DNA of 64,000 bases. It comes from Gavia stellata (taxonomy: Eukaryota > Chordata > Aves > Gaviiformes > Gaviidae). The stretch spans positions 930,001 through 994,000 of the forward strand of contig NW_026776913.1 in the NCBI RefSeq assembly GCF_030936135.1, given 5' to 3'. The notes under the pieces are model-generated. The model searched no databases. It saw nothing but the letters and a program-made list of their open reading frames with translations, and was not told where the DNA came from. This document shows, piece by piece, positions 1 through 11,322 of the stretch. The position numbers were made by a program, and so were the translations under genes. Every line of letters begins with the position of its first letter. Within the stretch, counting starts at the first letter, position 1.

Positions 1-488
1 TTTTTTCTCTGCTTTTTTGAGGAGGGGGAGGTGGAAGAGAAGAATAGTTTCTTTTTTAACTAAAGGCAGCCAAAGGGCAGATCCCAGGTTAGCGAAAAGG
101 TACAAAGGAAGGCAGAATTTTGATGTGGTGTACACTGGCACAAGAGGATTACCTGCATTTCCATTCACTGAAGTCCTAACTAGGCGACTGAGACCGTGGA
201 AGCTCACAGCTCCCTTCATCTGCCCTGCATTTCAGCATGTAAAATGAAGCTAACTGAGTCATAAAGTTGGTTTTGATTCTCTTCACAGCCTAAGGCACAG
301 CATGGGGCAGGAGACAGGCAGGACACCTAAAGAGGCCTCACACTTCTCTGCACAAAAGCTTAGGTGCTTGCGGGAACCTCAGGAGGCATGGCATACCGAT
401 TCCAGGGTTCAACAACCTGGTCAAATGCCTTGTCTCCTTCTCTGTAATGGTGGCATCGATGCGTGGCACTCATGTGCGGACTCTGTAC

Positions 489-900
489 AAGGATCATAGA
501 ATCATTGATTCATAGAATGGTTTAGGTTGGAAACGACCTTTAAGATCATCAAGTCCAACTGTAAACCTAACCCTGTTAAGTCCACCACTAAGCGCCTCAT
601 CCACACGTCTTTTAAAAAGCTCCAGTGATGGTGACTCCACTACATCCTTGGGCAGCCTGTTCCACTGTCTGAGAGCCCTTTTGGTGAAGAAACTATTCCT
701 AATATCCAGTCTAACCTTCCCCTGGCACAACTTGTGGCTGTTTCCTCTTGTCCTATCACTTGTCACTTGGGAGAAGAGACCAGCACCCACCTCTCTACAG
801 GGGGACAATCACTTCCCTAGTCCTGCCAGCCACACTGTTTCTGATATAAGCCAGGATGCAGTTGGCTGTCATAGCAATGCTGGCCAACAGATGAATGTTT
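489..900 (-). mobile_element. CR1 LINE fragment, 3' end (copy 1 of 3)
   Basis: The - strand encodes CR1 ORF2 C-terminal motifs ([20 protein letters not shown], then [17 protein letters not shown]) and ends in the CR1-type tail with GTTGGACTTGATGATCTT and a run of ATTCTATGA-like units at 489-520. Nearer its 5' end it reads [20 protein letters not shown] and then jumps to CREVGAG, so the intervening ORF2 segment is deleted. The same internal deletion is present at 16745-17178 and 42748-43190, so insertion and deletion came before the segmental duplication. Confidence 0.88.
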
Positions 901-3395
901 CTTTTCCATAGGTATTCAGAGAGATCCTTCTTGTGCTCGGGAGAGGCTGTCCTGCAAGGCCTATCACATTTCCTGAGCTCCTTCCCCCTTCAGAGCTGCT
1001 TCCCACGGCACCACCTGGATCAGTCCCCCCTGTATATCAAAGTCTTTGTCTCTGGAGTCCACCAGCCTGTGCTCTGCTGCTGGCCTTCCTTTGACACCTG
1101 GGACCCCACTATTTCCTTGTTTGCCAGTACCGCCTCCAGGTGAGCATCCCCCTTGTTGTCCCCACCTGGCAGCTCTGTTCGGAACTTGTCCCAGGAGCCT
1201 CCAGGCTGCCGCCATCCTGTCGCTTTGCCTGGCCAGGGAATGCCAGGGCACTTACAGTCCCCCACAGGAACCTGCTCCTTAACTTGGACACTTCCTCGGC
1301 TTGCTGAGAGAGGACTATTGCTGTTTCCTCTCCCTGACCAAGTAGGTTATGAGTGCCAAGACCATGTCACCCTTACTGACTTCTCTTCTCATCCTCACTC
1401 ACAGAAGCTGGCCCAACCTGTTGCCCATCTCATAGAGGAGCTCCATATATCCTAGTTGCTCCTTCACACAGCGTGGTTCCCCCCAATTCTTGTCCTCCCT
1501 GTCACCTTCTCCATCAGAGCCTGTATCCCTGCACTGCAGCACCCCAGCTCAGCAAGCTGTGCCACCACTTCTCATTTAATCCCAAACCATCACAGTAGAG
1601 TGACAAGTCCTGGGGCTTCAGCTCCTCCTGCCTGTGCTCCAGCTCCCCCTGGCCATGCACCTTTGGGCTGCAGCACCTCAGCCGTGGCACCGGGGTGGAG
1701 CGCAGACTTCTCACAGGCAAACCTCATCACTGATCCTGACCCGAACACCATTGTGCACCGAGCAGTTCGTGCTGTGCTGTGCTGCGTGTACAGCGTGGCC
1801 TCCACACCTGTACTGTGCTGCAGAGATCCCTTGGGCACAGGACAACCTCAGCAGCTCCTTGTCACAGTGCAGCCTGCGGGCAGCTCCCACTCGGTACCGG
1901 CCATCATGGCACCTGCATGGCCTTGTCTCTGTCTGACAATGCAGCAGGAAGGTCTCATGAGAACATTATTTCTGACTGAACGTGGAGAAGAGGCATAGTC
2001 TCGTTTCCTCGTAAGCGAATACGGTAAGAGTTTTTGACCAAAATGAGAGACTTTTTTCTCTGGACAGGGTCTGCATGGCATGCTTCGCATGGCTGGGAGT
2101 CCCATTCGATGATACAGAACCTAGGCATCCCACCACCTAACTGGATAAAAGATTACCTTTACGATTCTCTCCTTCTAATCCTCGACCTAACTGCATTTTA
2201 AATGATACCTCACAGAGTCTGAATACCTTCCTTACTGGGATCATCATGGACCAGGATCTACTGGTGAAGAACTCTCCCAGCACACTTGGATGCAGCCCCT
2301 ACGGTCCAATGGACTGGTAGGTGTGCAGTTTGCTCAGGTAACCCCTGGCTTCATCCCCATTCACAGCTGGTTGTTCTCCTCCAGAGCCCTGCCTCAAAGC
2401 ACAAAGGCCTGGGAGACCTTGCTGGTGGAAACTGAGGCAAAGGGAACACAGAGCACCTCAGATCCATCTACACCTACTCTTACTAAAATTAGCAGTGGTT
2501 CTGCAGTCTCTCTGTCTCTTCCTTAACTCTTCCTGAAGTAGCAACAGCTCATCTTGGTGCCCTTGAATTCCCTGTTGAGTTTTGATATGGACCATTGCTG
2601 TGCTTGGAGGATGCGGTCCATGAAGACAAGATGTGTGCAGGCACAGTGAGAAAAGGATTGTTCTGTTCCTGGACTGTATCATCAAGGGAGTGAATAAAGA
2701 TCCCTGTGTGATGTGCTTTGTGTTCACGCAATGCCTGCAGCTGTTGGGTAGAGAAGGGACAGACGTTGCCTCTCTGATGACATCTGATGACCAATACCTC
2801 TGAGTGATGGCAACAGCAATGGCACACAGGCACCAAATTGCATTGTCTGCAATGCCGCCTGCGGTGTCTTGTCACGCACCCACCCTGAATGGGAATTGCT
2901 TTCCTGTTGGTCCTGTGATTTTCTTGCCAGCCCTGGCATCTCATGTAGCTCTGTGTGCCTGGATTTGACCATTACATTGAGCAGCTGCCTTGAATTCTGT
3001 ACCACAATGTGGGGATGAACACGAGACAGCTGCCAATACAGTCAGTGAAGGTCTAGTGAATCCAACACCTGGAGGAGAGGAAGAAAGAGACGGAGCTCTC
3101 CCTATGGCATACGACTGCATTCCATCCTATGAATATCTCTATAGGCTGACCTGAACATAACGAGTAGGGACAGGTTCAGTTGCCCTTAATTTGGGCAGCA
3201 GCTGTCCTTTCAGTTCGCCAAAGGAAATTCCCAAGAGCCTCCAAGAAGATGCCCCAGATGTTGGCCTGTCTCTACATCAGCCTGCACGTATCTTCAATCT
3301 GTCTCTATTAGCGGCACATATCTTTGACCACCTCTGGCACCTCAGATGTCACCAGACAACTGCATCTGAACAGCTCACTCCTGGCCTCCAGCTCC
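901..3395. other. Unassigned duplicated sequence
   Basis: No gene recognised. The sequence is present in all three duplicate copies. Short open frames occur on both strands but they shift, gain stops or change length between copies. Part of the - strand near 1300-1150 resembles a degraded retroelement ORF (VSKLRSRFLW context), which I could not assign. Confidence 0.5.
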
Positions 3396-3403
3396 ATTAA
3401 TTA
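3396..3403 (+). promoter_or_regulatory. Candidate homeodomain (Lhx2-type) site upstream of OR14-1
   Basis: The octamer ATTAATTA lies about 390 bases before the CCCNNGGG cluster. It is conserved in both other copies (near 14236-14229 on the - strand and at 45689-45696). OR promoters typically combine homeodomain and EBF/Olf-1 sites. Binding here is inferred. Confidence 0.4.
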
Positions 3404-3785
3404 CCATGGGAGCTGAGAGCAGGAGCTCACATGCAGGTGCCTATTGTGTGTCCACCTGAAGGGGGGCAGGAGGAATCCCACCTGCTGTGGGTCTGTGGTG
3501 TGCATGGGAGGGAGCTGAGTGCCCTTCAGCCCCAGCACTCCAAACCCAGGATGAGATGCCTTGTCGGGCTCAGCTGCATCCCTTCCCTCAGCAGGGGTAA
3601 AGGAGATCCCTGCCTGTCCCTGTCTGGCTGTCCTGTCTAAAGATGGGCCAAGAAAAGGTGATATTTAGGCATGAGTCTGTCTCTCAGCAGGGAAATGTCA
3701 GTGCTGGGAAGAAGTGTCTCTCCCCAGCTGCGGGAGGGAACCTCAGTGATTGCTCCAGCCTGTTTCACAGCAGGTTCCCCTGGAG

Positions 3786-3816
3786 CCCCAGGGACCCCTG
3801 GGGGGAGCCCCGAGGG
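3786..3816 (+). promoter_or_regulatory. Cluster of three EBF/Olf-1-like sites upstream of OR14-1
   Basis: Three matches to the palindromic half-site pattern CCCNNGGG fall at 3786-3793, 3795-3802 and 3809-3816, about 270 bases before the splice donor of the putative first exon. The cluster is conserved at 46077-46107 (OR14-4) and on the - strand at about 13858-13815 (OR14 pseudogene). EBF-type sites are a known feature of OR promoters. Use as a promoter element is inferred. Confidence 0.5.
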
Positions 3817-3959
3817 GCAGAGAAAGTGCCGCCTTGGGCTGCTCCTCTGCTGCTGAGCTGGGCCGGGCTCCTGGGATGGAGGGAGCTCAGGGCAAGCGGG
3901 CAGCACTGCCGAGAGACAGCTCTGCCCAGGAGCAGCTCCTCTGCAGAGCGCAGCAGGGC

Positions 3960-4081
3960 TGAGGGCACTGCCTGCAGGCACCGAGGGGAGAGGATCAAGG
4001 CAGAGAGAGGTTAAAGGCAGTCTGGGGTGGGAGGACAGAGGCGAGCTCACTGGAGGAGAAATCTTCACAGCCCTTGACACG
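3960..4081 (+). other. Putative 5' non-coding exon of OR14-1 (5' end unknown)
   Basis: The conserved block ends in CCCTTGACACG followed by the donor GTAAGT at 4082. The same block and donor precede each OR14 copy, at 25381, 46372 and (- strand) 13552. ORs usually have non-coding leader exons spliced to a single coding exon. The donor is clear; the exon's 5' end is a guess from the extent of conservation. Confidence 0.55.
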
Positions 4082-5843
4082 GTAAGTCTCTGGGTGTGGG
4101 GCAATTTAGGTACAGTTCACGAACAGATCTCCTAATGATGGCACATCCCACAAACTCTGAGAGCTTTCAGGAAGAAGTGCCACAGGTGCTCCAGTGTAGA
4201 GGAGAAGGAGGTGCCCCAGAGCAGGGCTTCCCTGCTGCACCATCAGAGGGACAGGGCATGAGGGCTGCCTTCTGCCAGGGACGGCTGCCGGGTGTGAAGG
4301 TGGGTGTGCAGCCAGGGGTGCCCAGGGCTGTCCTTCCGAGCAGGGTCCCTGCACCCCCGGGGCTGGGTGCTGGGGCAGGGACTCTGCCGCCTGCCAGGGT
4401 CAGCACTCAGCCTGCCCAGGGAGCTCCCCACGGCACTGTGAGTGGCCCTTCAGCGCAGGGCAGGGTCCTTCTGCTGTTGAGAGGGTGCTGTGTGGGTCAG
4501 GGCTGCTCACAGCTCCACATCACTGCAGGATCTTCCCAGGAGACTTTTCAGGAATCACAGCAAGGCAGGGGCTGCCTGAAAGGGAAGGATCCTGGTCTTT
4601 CACTCTTCTCCTCTGGGTTGTCTGGGTGGGCAATGGCACATAGAAATTAATCTCGCATTTCCGGAGGAGGCACTGAAATTCCAAGTCTGTTCCTCTTAGA
4701 GGTGAATAAAGCGGGGAGTATTGGAAATCACCATGCCGTGGTCACAGACAGCATCAGTGTCACTTTTCCAGCCTTGCCAGGGCTGGTCTGATGTTCCCCT
4801 CAGAGCCTGCACACCCAGAGATGCCCCTGGGCAGTGTCCTGCTGCAGGGAGGGCTCTGCAGGGCAGAGCTGAGCAGGCAGCGGGTGGGATGGGCTCTGTG
4901 AGCACTGCCAGGGAGGAGACACAGGGGACAGAGAACCAGCTCCTGGCAGGGACAGCTGCAGGCAGCAGAGACAGGGACGGGGTTGGGAGGACACTGCAAA
5001 CGAGCACAGGGGGAGGGTGCGCTCAGGCAGCTCTCTTTCTGTGTTTCCCTGCAGATGTCTGCTGGGCACTGTCTGCGGGGCAATGAGCTGACTCTCTCTG
5101 TAGAACCTCCCATCGGAGGGACCCCCGAGTCTCTGCTTTGCCTGTCCTGTAGGGCTTGTAAGCTGCCCCCCAGAAAGGCGCAGCTCTGCTGTGGGATCCT
5201 CGGGAGTGCGGAGCCTTTCCTTGGGGGTCGGCACTCTCCTCGCAGAGTCAGTTGCTTCTCTCTGGGAGGGGTCGTGTCCTGCCATCTCCATCACAGCTCC
5301 ACCTCTGGGCTGGGCTGGAGAAGAGTTTGCAGAGCTGTCCTTTGAAACAGGACTCCTCTGGTCTCATCAGAGTGCAGGTTTAGGGTTTTTTTTTAAAAGA
5401 GTAATTTGTGTCTGAAGTCATCTCCAAGGCAGCACAAGCAAAAGCACAGGGTGGATTGCAAAATGGCTGATGGACACTGCAGCTCTGTGAAAAAACATAG
5501 ACAAAATTATTAAAAAGACATGCTGGGTATCTCTGCTCCAGCCCACATTCTTTCAAGTCATGAGTGCAGATATTGAACTTTTCCATGAAAGATGTAATAC
5601 ATCTGACATCCCCTGTGAACATTGGAGCTGTCATAAACCAGCTCCCATGTACCCACTGCAGCAGAGCAAAGCTGACTCCTCAGCAGCAGAAGGGCAGAGC
5701 TCCTGCTCCTCACAGCACACTCAGCCAGCACAAACTAGAGAATGGAAATGTATTCCAAGTGCGTGGGGTTGCGATGAAAAATGGAGTGGGTTTTCTCAGA
5801 GAAATCTGTCCTAATTTTTCCTGTTTTTTCCTTTTTTGGACAG
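4082..5843 (+). other. Putative leader intron of OR14-1
   Basis: Begins GTAAGTCTC and ends TTTTTTGGACAG, 24 bases before the OR ATG. The first ~450 bases (to about 4500) are shared with the introns of the OR14 pseudogene and OR14-3. The rest (4700-5840) is G/C-rich and then A/T-rich, with no recognised element. No coding ORF is supported. Confidence 0.5.
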
Positions 5844-5867
5844 AGCCCCCAGACCAAGAGACAGAAA

Positions 5868-6803
5868 ATGTCCAACAGCAGCTCCATCACCCAGTTCCTC
5901 CTCCTGGCATTCGCAGACACGCGGGAGCTGCAGCTCTTGCACTTCTGCCTCTTCCTGGGCATCTACCTGGCTGCCCTCCTGGGCAATGGCCTCATCATCA
6001 CCGCCATAGTCTGTGACCACCACCTCCACAGCCCCATGTACTTCTTCCTCCTCAACCTCTCCCTCCTCGACCTGGGCTCCATCTCCACCACTGTCCCCAA
6101 AGCCATGGCCAAATCCCTCTGGGACACCAGGGCCATTTCCTACTTGGGATGTGCTGCTCAAGTCTTTCTGTTTGTCCTTTTCATGTCAGCAGAGTTTTAT
6201 CTACTCACTGTCATGTCCTATGACCGCTACATTGCCATCTGCAAACCCCTGCACTACGGGACCCTCCTGGGCAGCAGAGCTTGTGTCCACATGGCAGCAG
6301 CTGCCTGGGGCAGTGGGTTGCTCAATTCCCTTCTTCACACAGCCAATATATTTTCACTACCTCTCTGCAAAGGCAATGCCATGGACCAGTTCTTCTGTGA
6401 AATTCCACAGATCATCAAGCTCTTCTGCTCAGATGCCTACCTCAGGGAAGCTGGGCTTCTTGTGGTTACTGCTTTTTTCAGTTTTGGCTGTTTTGTTTTC
6501 ATTGTGCTGTCCTACGTGCAGATCTTGAGGGCCGTTCTGAGGATCCCCTCTGAGCAGGGACGGCACAAAGCCTTTTCCACGTGCCTCCCTCACCTGGCCG
6601 TGGTCTCCCTGTTTCTCATCACTGCAGTGTTTGCCCACCTGAAGCCCCCCTCCATCTCCTCCCCATCCTTGGACCTGGTGGTGTCATTTCTGTACTCGGT
6701 GGTGCCTCCAGCAGTGAACCCCCTCATCTACAGCATGAGGAACCAGGAGCTCAAGGATTCCTTATGGAACCTGACCCCATGGATGCTGTTTCACCAACAA
6801 TAA
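5868..6803 (+). CDS. Olfactory receptor, OR14-like (OR14-1), intact
   Basis: Predicted odorant-binding seven-transmembrane GPCR of the olfactory neuron plasma membrane, 311 residues and full length for the family. I chose the ATG at 5868 (MSNSSSITQF) because the N-terminal N-S-S glycosylation site and FLLLAF start match all paralogues here. The upstream in-frame ATG at 5781 lies across the putative acceptor. Hallmarks: LGNGLI in TM1 (38-43), SPMYFFLLNLS (55-65), Cys95 at the top of TM3, MSYDRYIAIC (116-125), three ECL2 cysteines (167, 177, 187), RHKAFSTCLPHL (232-243) and NPLIYSMRN (284-292). The tail after MRNQELK (SLWNLTPWMLFHQQ) differs from the other copies. The frame has no disruption. 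The sub-family call rests on recognition of the bird OR14/gamma-c pattern; the ligand is unknown. Confidence 0.95.
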   Translation: MSNSSSITQFLLLAFADTRELQLLHFCLFLGIYLAALLGNGLIITAIVCDHHLHSPMYFFLLNLSLLDLGSISTTVPKAMAKSLWDTRAISYLGCAAQVFLFVLFMSAEFYLLTVMSYDRYIAICKPLHYGTLLGSRACVHMAAAAWGSGLLNSLLHTANIFSLPLCKGNAMDQFFCEIPQIIKLFCSDAYLREAGLLVVTAFFSFGCFVFIVLSYVQILRAVLRIPSEQGRHKAFSTCLPHLAVVSLFLITAVFAHLKPPSISSPSLDLVVSFLYSVVPPAVNPLIYSMRNQELKDSLWNLTPWMLFHQQ

Positions 6804-6991
6804 CCTGCCTCCCCTCCTCTCCACATTTCCCAGAGATTCTCTTAGGCCACAAGTCGGGTTTTTCCTCTTGTGATAATTCTACTCATGAAAAATTTTCTTG
6901 GTTTATACTCCTTGTGTTGAGTGTTGGTGGTGTCATGGGTCACCCTTGCTCAACACTATGTCAGCTGTGGCCTGTCCAATGGCAGCTTTTC

Positions 6992-6997
6992 AATAAA
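6992..6997 (+). terminator. Polyadenylation signal of OR14-1
   Basis: AATAAA lies 189 bases after the stop, in a context (AATAAAAGGGGAT) shared with the downstream region of OR14-4 at 48780. Its conserved position relative to the gene supports real use. Confidence 0.6.
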
Positions 6998-6999
6998 AG

Positions 7000-7929
7000 G
7001 GGATGTCCCAGGTGCAGTGCCTGAAGGCTGGTTTCTTCCTACAAAGTTGCTTCCAAGAAAATATCCTTGGAGTTGGTCTTTTAAAGTTTCTGTTCTCCTT
7101 TTGTTCTCAGTGTTTTTGGGGTTAAGCTCATGGTAAGGTTGCGTTCCATTGGAAAAAAAAAGTTCTGGTTTTAAAAGCTCTCTTCTTGATGGCCAGTGGT
7201 GGTGCAGATGGTCCATGAGCTCCCCATTATCTCCTCAGCTTGCTACATATATGACAGTACTCCTAGCATATATCAGAGGTGTCAGGAGAACATGGGGACT
7301 CACGCTGTGCCCTGGGGTTGGAATGACTGGAGACTCAGAAGGTGTAACTCCCTCAAAGGGAACGTGCCCCAAAAGCAAAGCATTAAATCGAGCTACCCAC
7401 AAACAAGGACTCTGCAGTTCCACTGGAAAATTGTCCCAAACCAGTCCCACACTCCCACCATTTCCGTCTCTGCCCATACAGCAGAGCCCTGAGGAGGAAC
7501 CTTTGCTGCGTGGTCACCTCTGTCCTCCTCCGAGGCTCGGTGATACCCAGCTCCACTGCCATTATTAACAGAAAGGAAACCAGGTTCCCACTGACATTTA
7601 CTACACACTGATTCCCACAGCTCTTGCCACAGCTGGACTCTCAGCCCAGCCCATTCTCAGACAGCTCCAGCTACATCAGGTGCTCATGGCCTTGTCTCGA
7701 CAAATATTGAAAATCTCCATCGACTGATCACCCACCAACTGGCCTGCGTCCTTGCTCCCCTGTTTGGCTCTGAGGGATTTCTCAAAAACCTCTCTCTCAG
7801 CCTCTCCTTCTCCATTGCGTGCTCCAGGCCCCAACCATCCTTCTGGCCTCTGCAGGACTCGCTCCAGCCTGTCAGGGTCCTTCTTGTGCTGGGGAGCCCC
7901 ATCCTAGTCACAGTAGTGCAGACGCGGTC
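7000..7929. other. Unassigned region downstream of OR14-1
   Basis: I see no gene or recognised repeat. Short ORFs on both strands lack family motifs. Confidence 0.5.
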
Positions 7930-8425
7930 CTGTGGTGGGTTGACTTTGACCAGCAGCCAGACACCAACCCAGCTGATCAGTCACTGCCCCTACTCAATAG
8001 GGCCAAGGGAGAAAATAAGATGGACTAGCTCATGGGTCAAAGGGAAGACAGGGAGATCGCTTACTAATTCCTGTCACCGGCAAAGAAGAGCTGGCTTGGG
8101 GAAGAGAAATTTAATTTATTGTCAATTAAAAGAGATTTGGATAGTGAGAAGATCTAACAGAAATATTAAAGAACATTTCCCCACCCCGCTCCTTTTTCCC
8201 AGGTTCACATTACTCCTTCATTCCCAATTCTTCTACCCACCCCAACCCTGAGAGGCGCAGGGCGGGTGGGAAATGGGAAGGGTCAATCCGTACATAACAG
8301 TTCTTCTTGGACACTCCTTCCTCACACTTCTTCTCTGCTCCTGCGTGCGTCCTCTCCACAGGATCCCACTGTAGTTCTGGTCAAGGCTATGTGCTGTTCA
8401 CTTCTTTCTCTCTTACTTTTTTCCT
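7930..8425 (+). mobile_element. Avian endogenous-retrovirus LTR-type repeat
   Basis: Opens TGTGGTGGGTTGACTTTGAC and contains a CTCATGGGTCAAAGGGAAGA region, a TTTAATTTATTG tract at about 8110 and a pyrimidine-rich end. This order matches an abundant LTR-type repeat that I recognise from bird genomes. No gag/pol/env coding is present. Ends and orientation are approximate, and no target-site duplication was identified. Confidence 0.55.
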
Positions 8426-8437
8426 TCATTCTCACGG

Positions 8438-8705
8438 CATAGTTGAGGTTGGGAGGGGCCTCTGGAGATTATCTAGTTCAACCCCCAGTTGAGGCAGGGT
8501 CAGCTGGAGCAGGTTGCTCAGGACCTTGTCTAGGTGGGTTTGGAAGATCTCCAAGGATGGAGATGCCACCACCTCTCTGGGCAACCTGTTCCATTGTTTG
8601 ACCACCCTCACAAACAAAAAGTGTTTTCTTGCATTCAGATGGAATTTTATGTGGTTTTAATCTTTGTCCACCACCCCTTGTCTTGTTCATTGGGAAATAC
8701 CGAGG
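8438..8705 (-). mobile_element. CR1 LINE 3' fragment
   Basis: The - strand encodes [20 protein letters not shown] and the CR1 3' UTR follows toward 8438 (GGTTGAACTAGATAATCTCC sense). Severely 5'-truncated; no function. Confidence 0.85.
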
Positions 8706-8713
8706 AGAGTTTC

Positions 8714-9425
8714 ATAGAATCCCAGAATCATAGAATAGTTTGGGTTGGAGGGACCTTTAGAGGTCATCTAGTCCAACCCCCCTGCAATGAGCAGGGATGT
8801 CTTCCACAAGATCAGGTTGCTCAGATCCCCATCCAACCTGACCTGGAATGTTTCCAGGGATGGGGCATCTACCACCTCTCTGAGCAACCTGTTCCAGTGT
8901 TTCACCATCCTCGTCATAAAAGATTTCTTCCTTATAGCTGCTCTAAATCTATCCTCTTTTAGTATAAAACCATTAGCCCTTGTCCTATCGCAACAGGCCC
9001 TGCTAAAAGCTTTGTCCCCATCTTTCTTATAAGTCCTCTTTAAGCGTTGAAAGGCTGCGATAAGGTCTCCCCGGAGCCTTCTCTTCTCCAGGCTAAACAG
9101 CCTTCCTCCATAGGAGAGGTGTTCTATCCCTCTGATCATTTTTGTGGCCTCCTCCGGAACCGCTCCGTGTCTTTCCTGTGCTGAGGGCTCCAGAGTTGGA
9201 TGCAGGACTCCAGGTGGGGTCTCACCAGCGCAGAGTAGAGGGGCAGAATCACCTCCCTCGGCCTGCTGGCCACACTTCTTTTGATGCAGCCCAGGATATG
9301 GTTGGCCTTCTGGGCTGTGAGCGCACATTGCCGGCTCATGTCCGGCTTTTCATCCCCCAGTAGCCCCAAGTCCTTCTCGGCAGGGCTGCTCTCAATAAGG
9401 CAGTTTGGCTCCCTTGTCTTCATTC
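8714..9425 (-). mobile_element. CR1 LINE 3' fragment, ~0.7 kb
   Basis: The - strand gives ORF2 C-terminal motifs in order: [62 protein letters not shown] and [18 protein letters not shown]. At 8714 it ends in the CR1 tail (CTATGATTCTGGGATTCTATG sense). Several frameshifts. Confidence 0.9.
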
Positions 9426-9429
9426 CCTC

Positions 9430-9800
9430 CCATCAGGAATTTATGTGCTCCAATAAGGCCCCTCTGAGCCTGTTCTTCTCCAGACTGAACAGTCCTAGAT
9501 CTCTCAGCCTTTCCTCCTATGGAAGATGCTGTAGTCCCTTAAACCATTTGTGGTTTCACCAGTGCAGAGGAGAGGGGAAAGACCACCTCCCTCCATCTGC
9601 CAGCAATGTTCTCCCAGGAGGCTGTTGGCCTTTGCTGCAGGGGTGCCGTATTGGCACATGCTCAGCAGCTTGTCCTGGGGACGCCCAGTCCTTCTCGGCA
9701 GGGCTGCTATCTAGCTGGTCAGCCCCCAGCATGATGTCCACAGTGTGGCTGGATCACAGGCTTTCCTCCCCCGGGGACATTCTCAGCAGCAGCTTGTCCT
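9430..9800 (-). mobile_element. CR1-like LINE fragment, decayed
   Basis: Antisense of typical CR1 ORF2 text is visible (LFSLEKN-, LLSSPAEKDWAS- and HVPIRHP-like pieces). More decayed than its neighbours on either side. Limits are approximate. Confidence 0.6.
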
Positions 9801-9808
9801 TCTTCAAG

Positions 9809-10530
9809 AATCACAGAATCATTAAGTTTGGAAAAGACCTGTAAAATCGTCAAGTCCAACCATCAACCCAACACCACCATGCCCATGAAACCTTGCCCTG
9901 CAGTGCCACGTCCACATTTTCCTTTAACACCTCCAGTGACGGTGACCTCACCACTTCCCTGGGCAGCCTGTTCCAATGCTTCACCTCTCTCTCAGTAAAG
10001 AAATTTTTCCTAATATCCAGCCTAAACCTCCCCTGGTACAACTTGAGGCCATTTCCTCCTGTTCTATTGCTAGTCACTTGGGAGAAGAGACCAGCACCCA
10101 CCTCTCTGCAACCCCCTTTCAAGTAGTTGTAGAGAGCAATAAGGTGTCTCCTCAGCCTTCTATTCTCCAGACTGAACAACCCCAGCTCCCTCAGGTAGTG
10201 AGCGAGAAGGTCTCCCTGAGAGTCCTTTTCTCCATTTCCCTTAGCCACTCCTCACAACATTTGTTCGCAGGAACCTTCACCAGCTTCATTGCCCTTCTTT
10301 GGACAAACTCCAGCATCTCAATGTCTTTCTTGTAGCTAGGGGCCCAAAACTGAACAAAGTAGTCGAGGTGTGGCCTCATCAGTGCCAAGTACAGGGGGAC
10401 AATCACTACCCTACTCCTGTTGTTTCTGATACGGTCCCGGATGCCATTGGCCTTCTTGGCCACCTGGGCAAACTGCTGGCTCATATTCAGACAGCTTTCG
10501 ACCAACACCCCCAGGTTAACGGCCCCAGGT
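9809..10530 (-). mobile_element. CR1 LINE 3' fragment, ~0.7 kb
   Basis: Encodes on the - strand [74 protein letters not shown] and [19 protein letters not shown], ending at 9809 with the CR1 tail. Resembles the sub-family of the young CR1 at 35118-36324 but carries frameshifts. Confidence 0.9.
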
Positions 10531-11255
10531 CTGGGCAGGACACCTGGGCAGACCCAAGCGCAGGCCCACACTGGAGGGACCGTGAGCGTGTGTGCCCGTG
10601 GGTAAGCGCTGCAGGATCTGCACAGACCACTTGTCACCTGCACACCAGACCAGCTTGAGAAGGGAGCGGGATGAGGCCGGTTGTGATACTCATGCCTGTG
10701 TGTGTTCTGCCGGTGCTGTGGGTGCTGCAAAGGTGCTGTTCCCTGCTGGAGTTGGTCAGGTGTGTCCATCTGTATTTCCTCGCCGAGACCGGCATTTAGC
10801 AATTTCCTTTGAGTGATTCCCCGTTGGGTGACCTTTTACTTTGGGAGGATCCAGTCACTGCCCACCCCAGGAACGTGCTGCCCCTGCAGAACCCCCAGGC
10901 TCTCCAGGTAGCTGTAGATTCCCCTCCTGGAGGACGTCTTCTGCACAGTCATATGTGGGACAGCCCTGGGTGCGTAACTCAGTGCTCATTTACCATCTCC
11001 ACGGCCACCATACACCAAAGGGTGAGTCCAAGATCCAGCCCCAGGTCTCTAACAAACAGCTGTGACAATGTGACAACGAGAGTTTCTCTCTCAATTCCAA
11101 GGAGAAAAAGGCCCTTTTGAGGTGAAATTCCTTGGGCCTGTTGCTGCCATCAGCTTTGGAAGAAGAGCCCAAACTTCAGTCAGCACACTGGGGAGATCCC
11201 ATTTGATTTCAGAAATGCTATGAGAGTGTAGCTCTGTCCCAGTGAAAGACAGACT
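10531..11255. other. Unassigned spacer
   Basis: No gene or recognised repeat. It separates the CR1 cluster from the 3' side of the OR14 pseudogene. Confidence 0.45.
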
Positions 11256-11261
11256 TTTATT
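11256..11261 (-). terminator. Polyadenylation signal of the OR14 pseudogene
   Basis: AATAAA on the - strand, 62 bases past the pseudogene's stop. Probably ancestral, but the context differs from the other copies. Confidence 0.35.
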
Positions 11262-11322
11262 TCAGAGCCAGGGAAGACAAAGCAGGCTCATTAATCAGCA
11301 GAAGTAAGGAGAATCTCAACAT

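Larger units (their letters stand above)
1..4081 (+). repeat. Segmental duplication, direct partial copy (copy 1)
   Basis: This stretch is repeated in the same orientation at about 42262-46372 and in inverted orientation at about 17660-13552. Near the window start it resembles arm A (17660 downward) more than arm B. In the last kilobase all three copies are almost identical. It holds a CR1 fragment (489-900) and the OR upstream block, but I recognise no protein gene in 900-3640. The open frames there are short, differ between copies and look non-coding. The duplication continues off the left edge of the window. Confidence 0.9.

Noticed and set aside
1456-1998. 180-codon frame in the duplicated block
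   Set aside because: Shortened or shifted in both other copies of the same segment, with low-complexity Pro/Ser/Ala composition. Considered chance.
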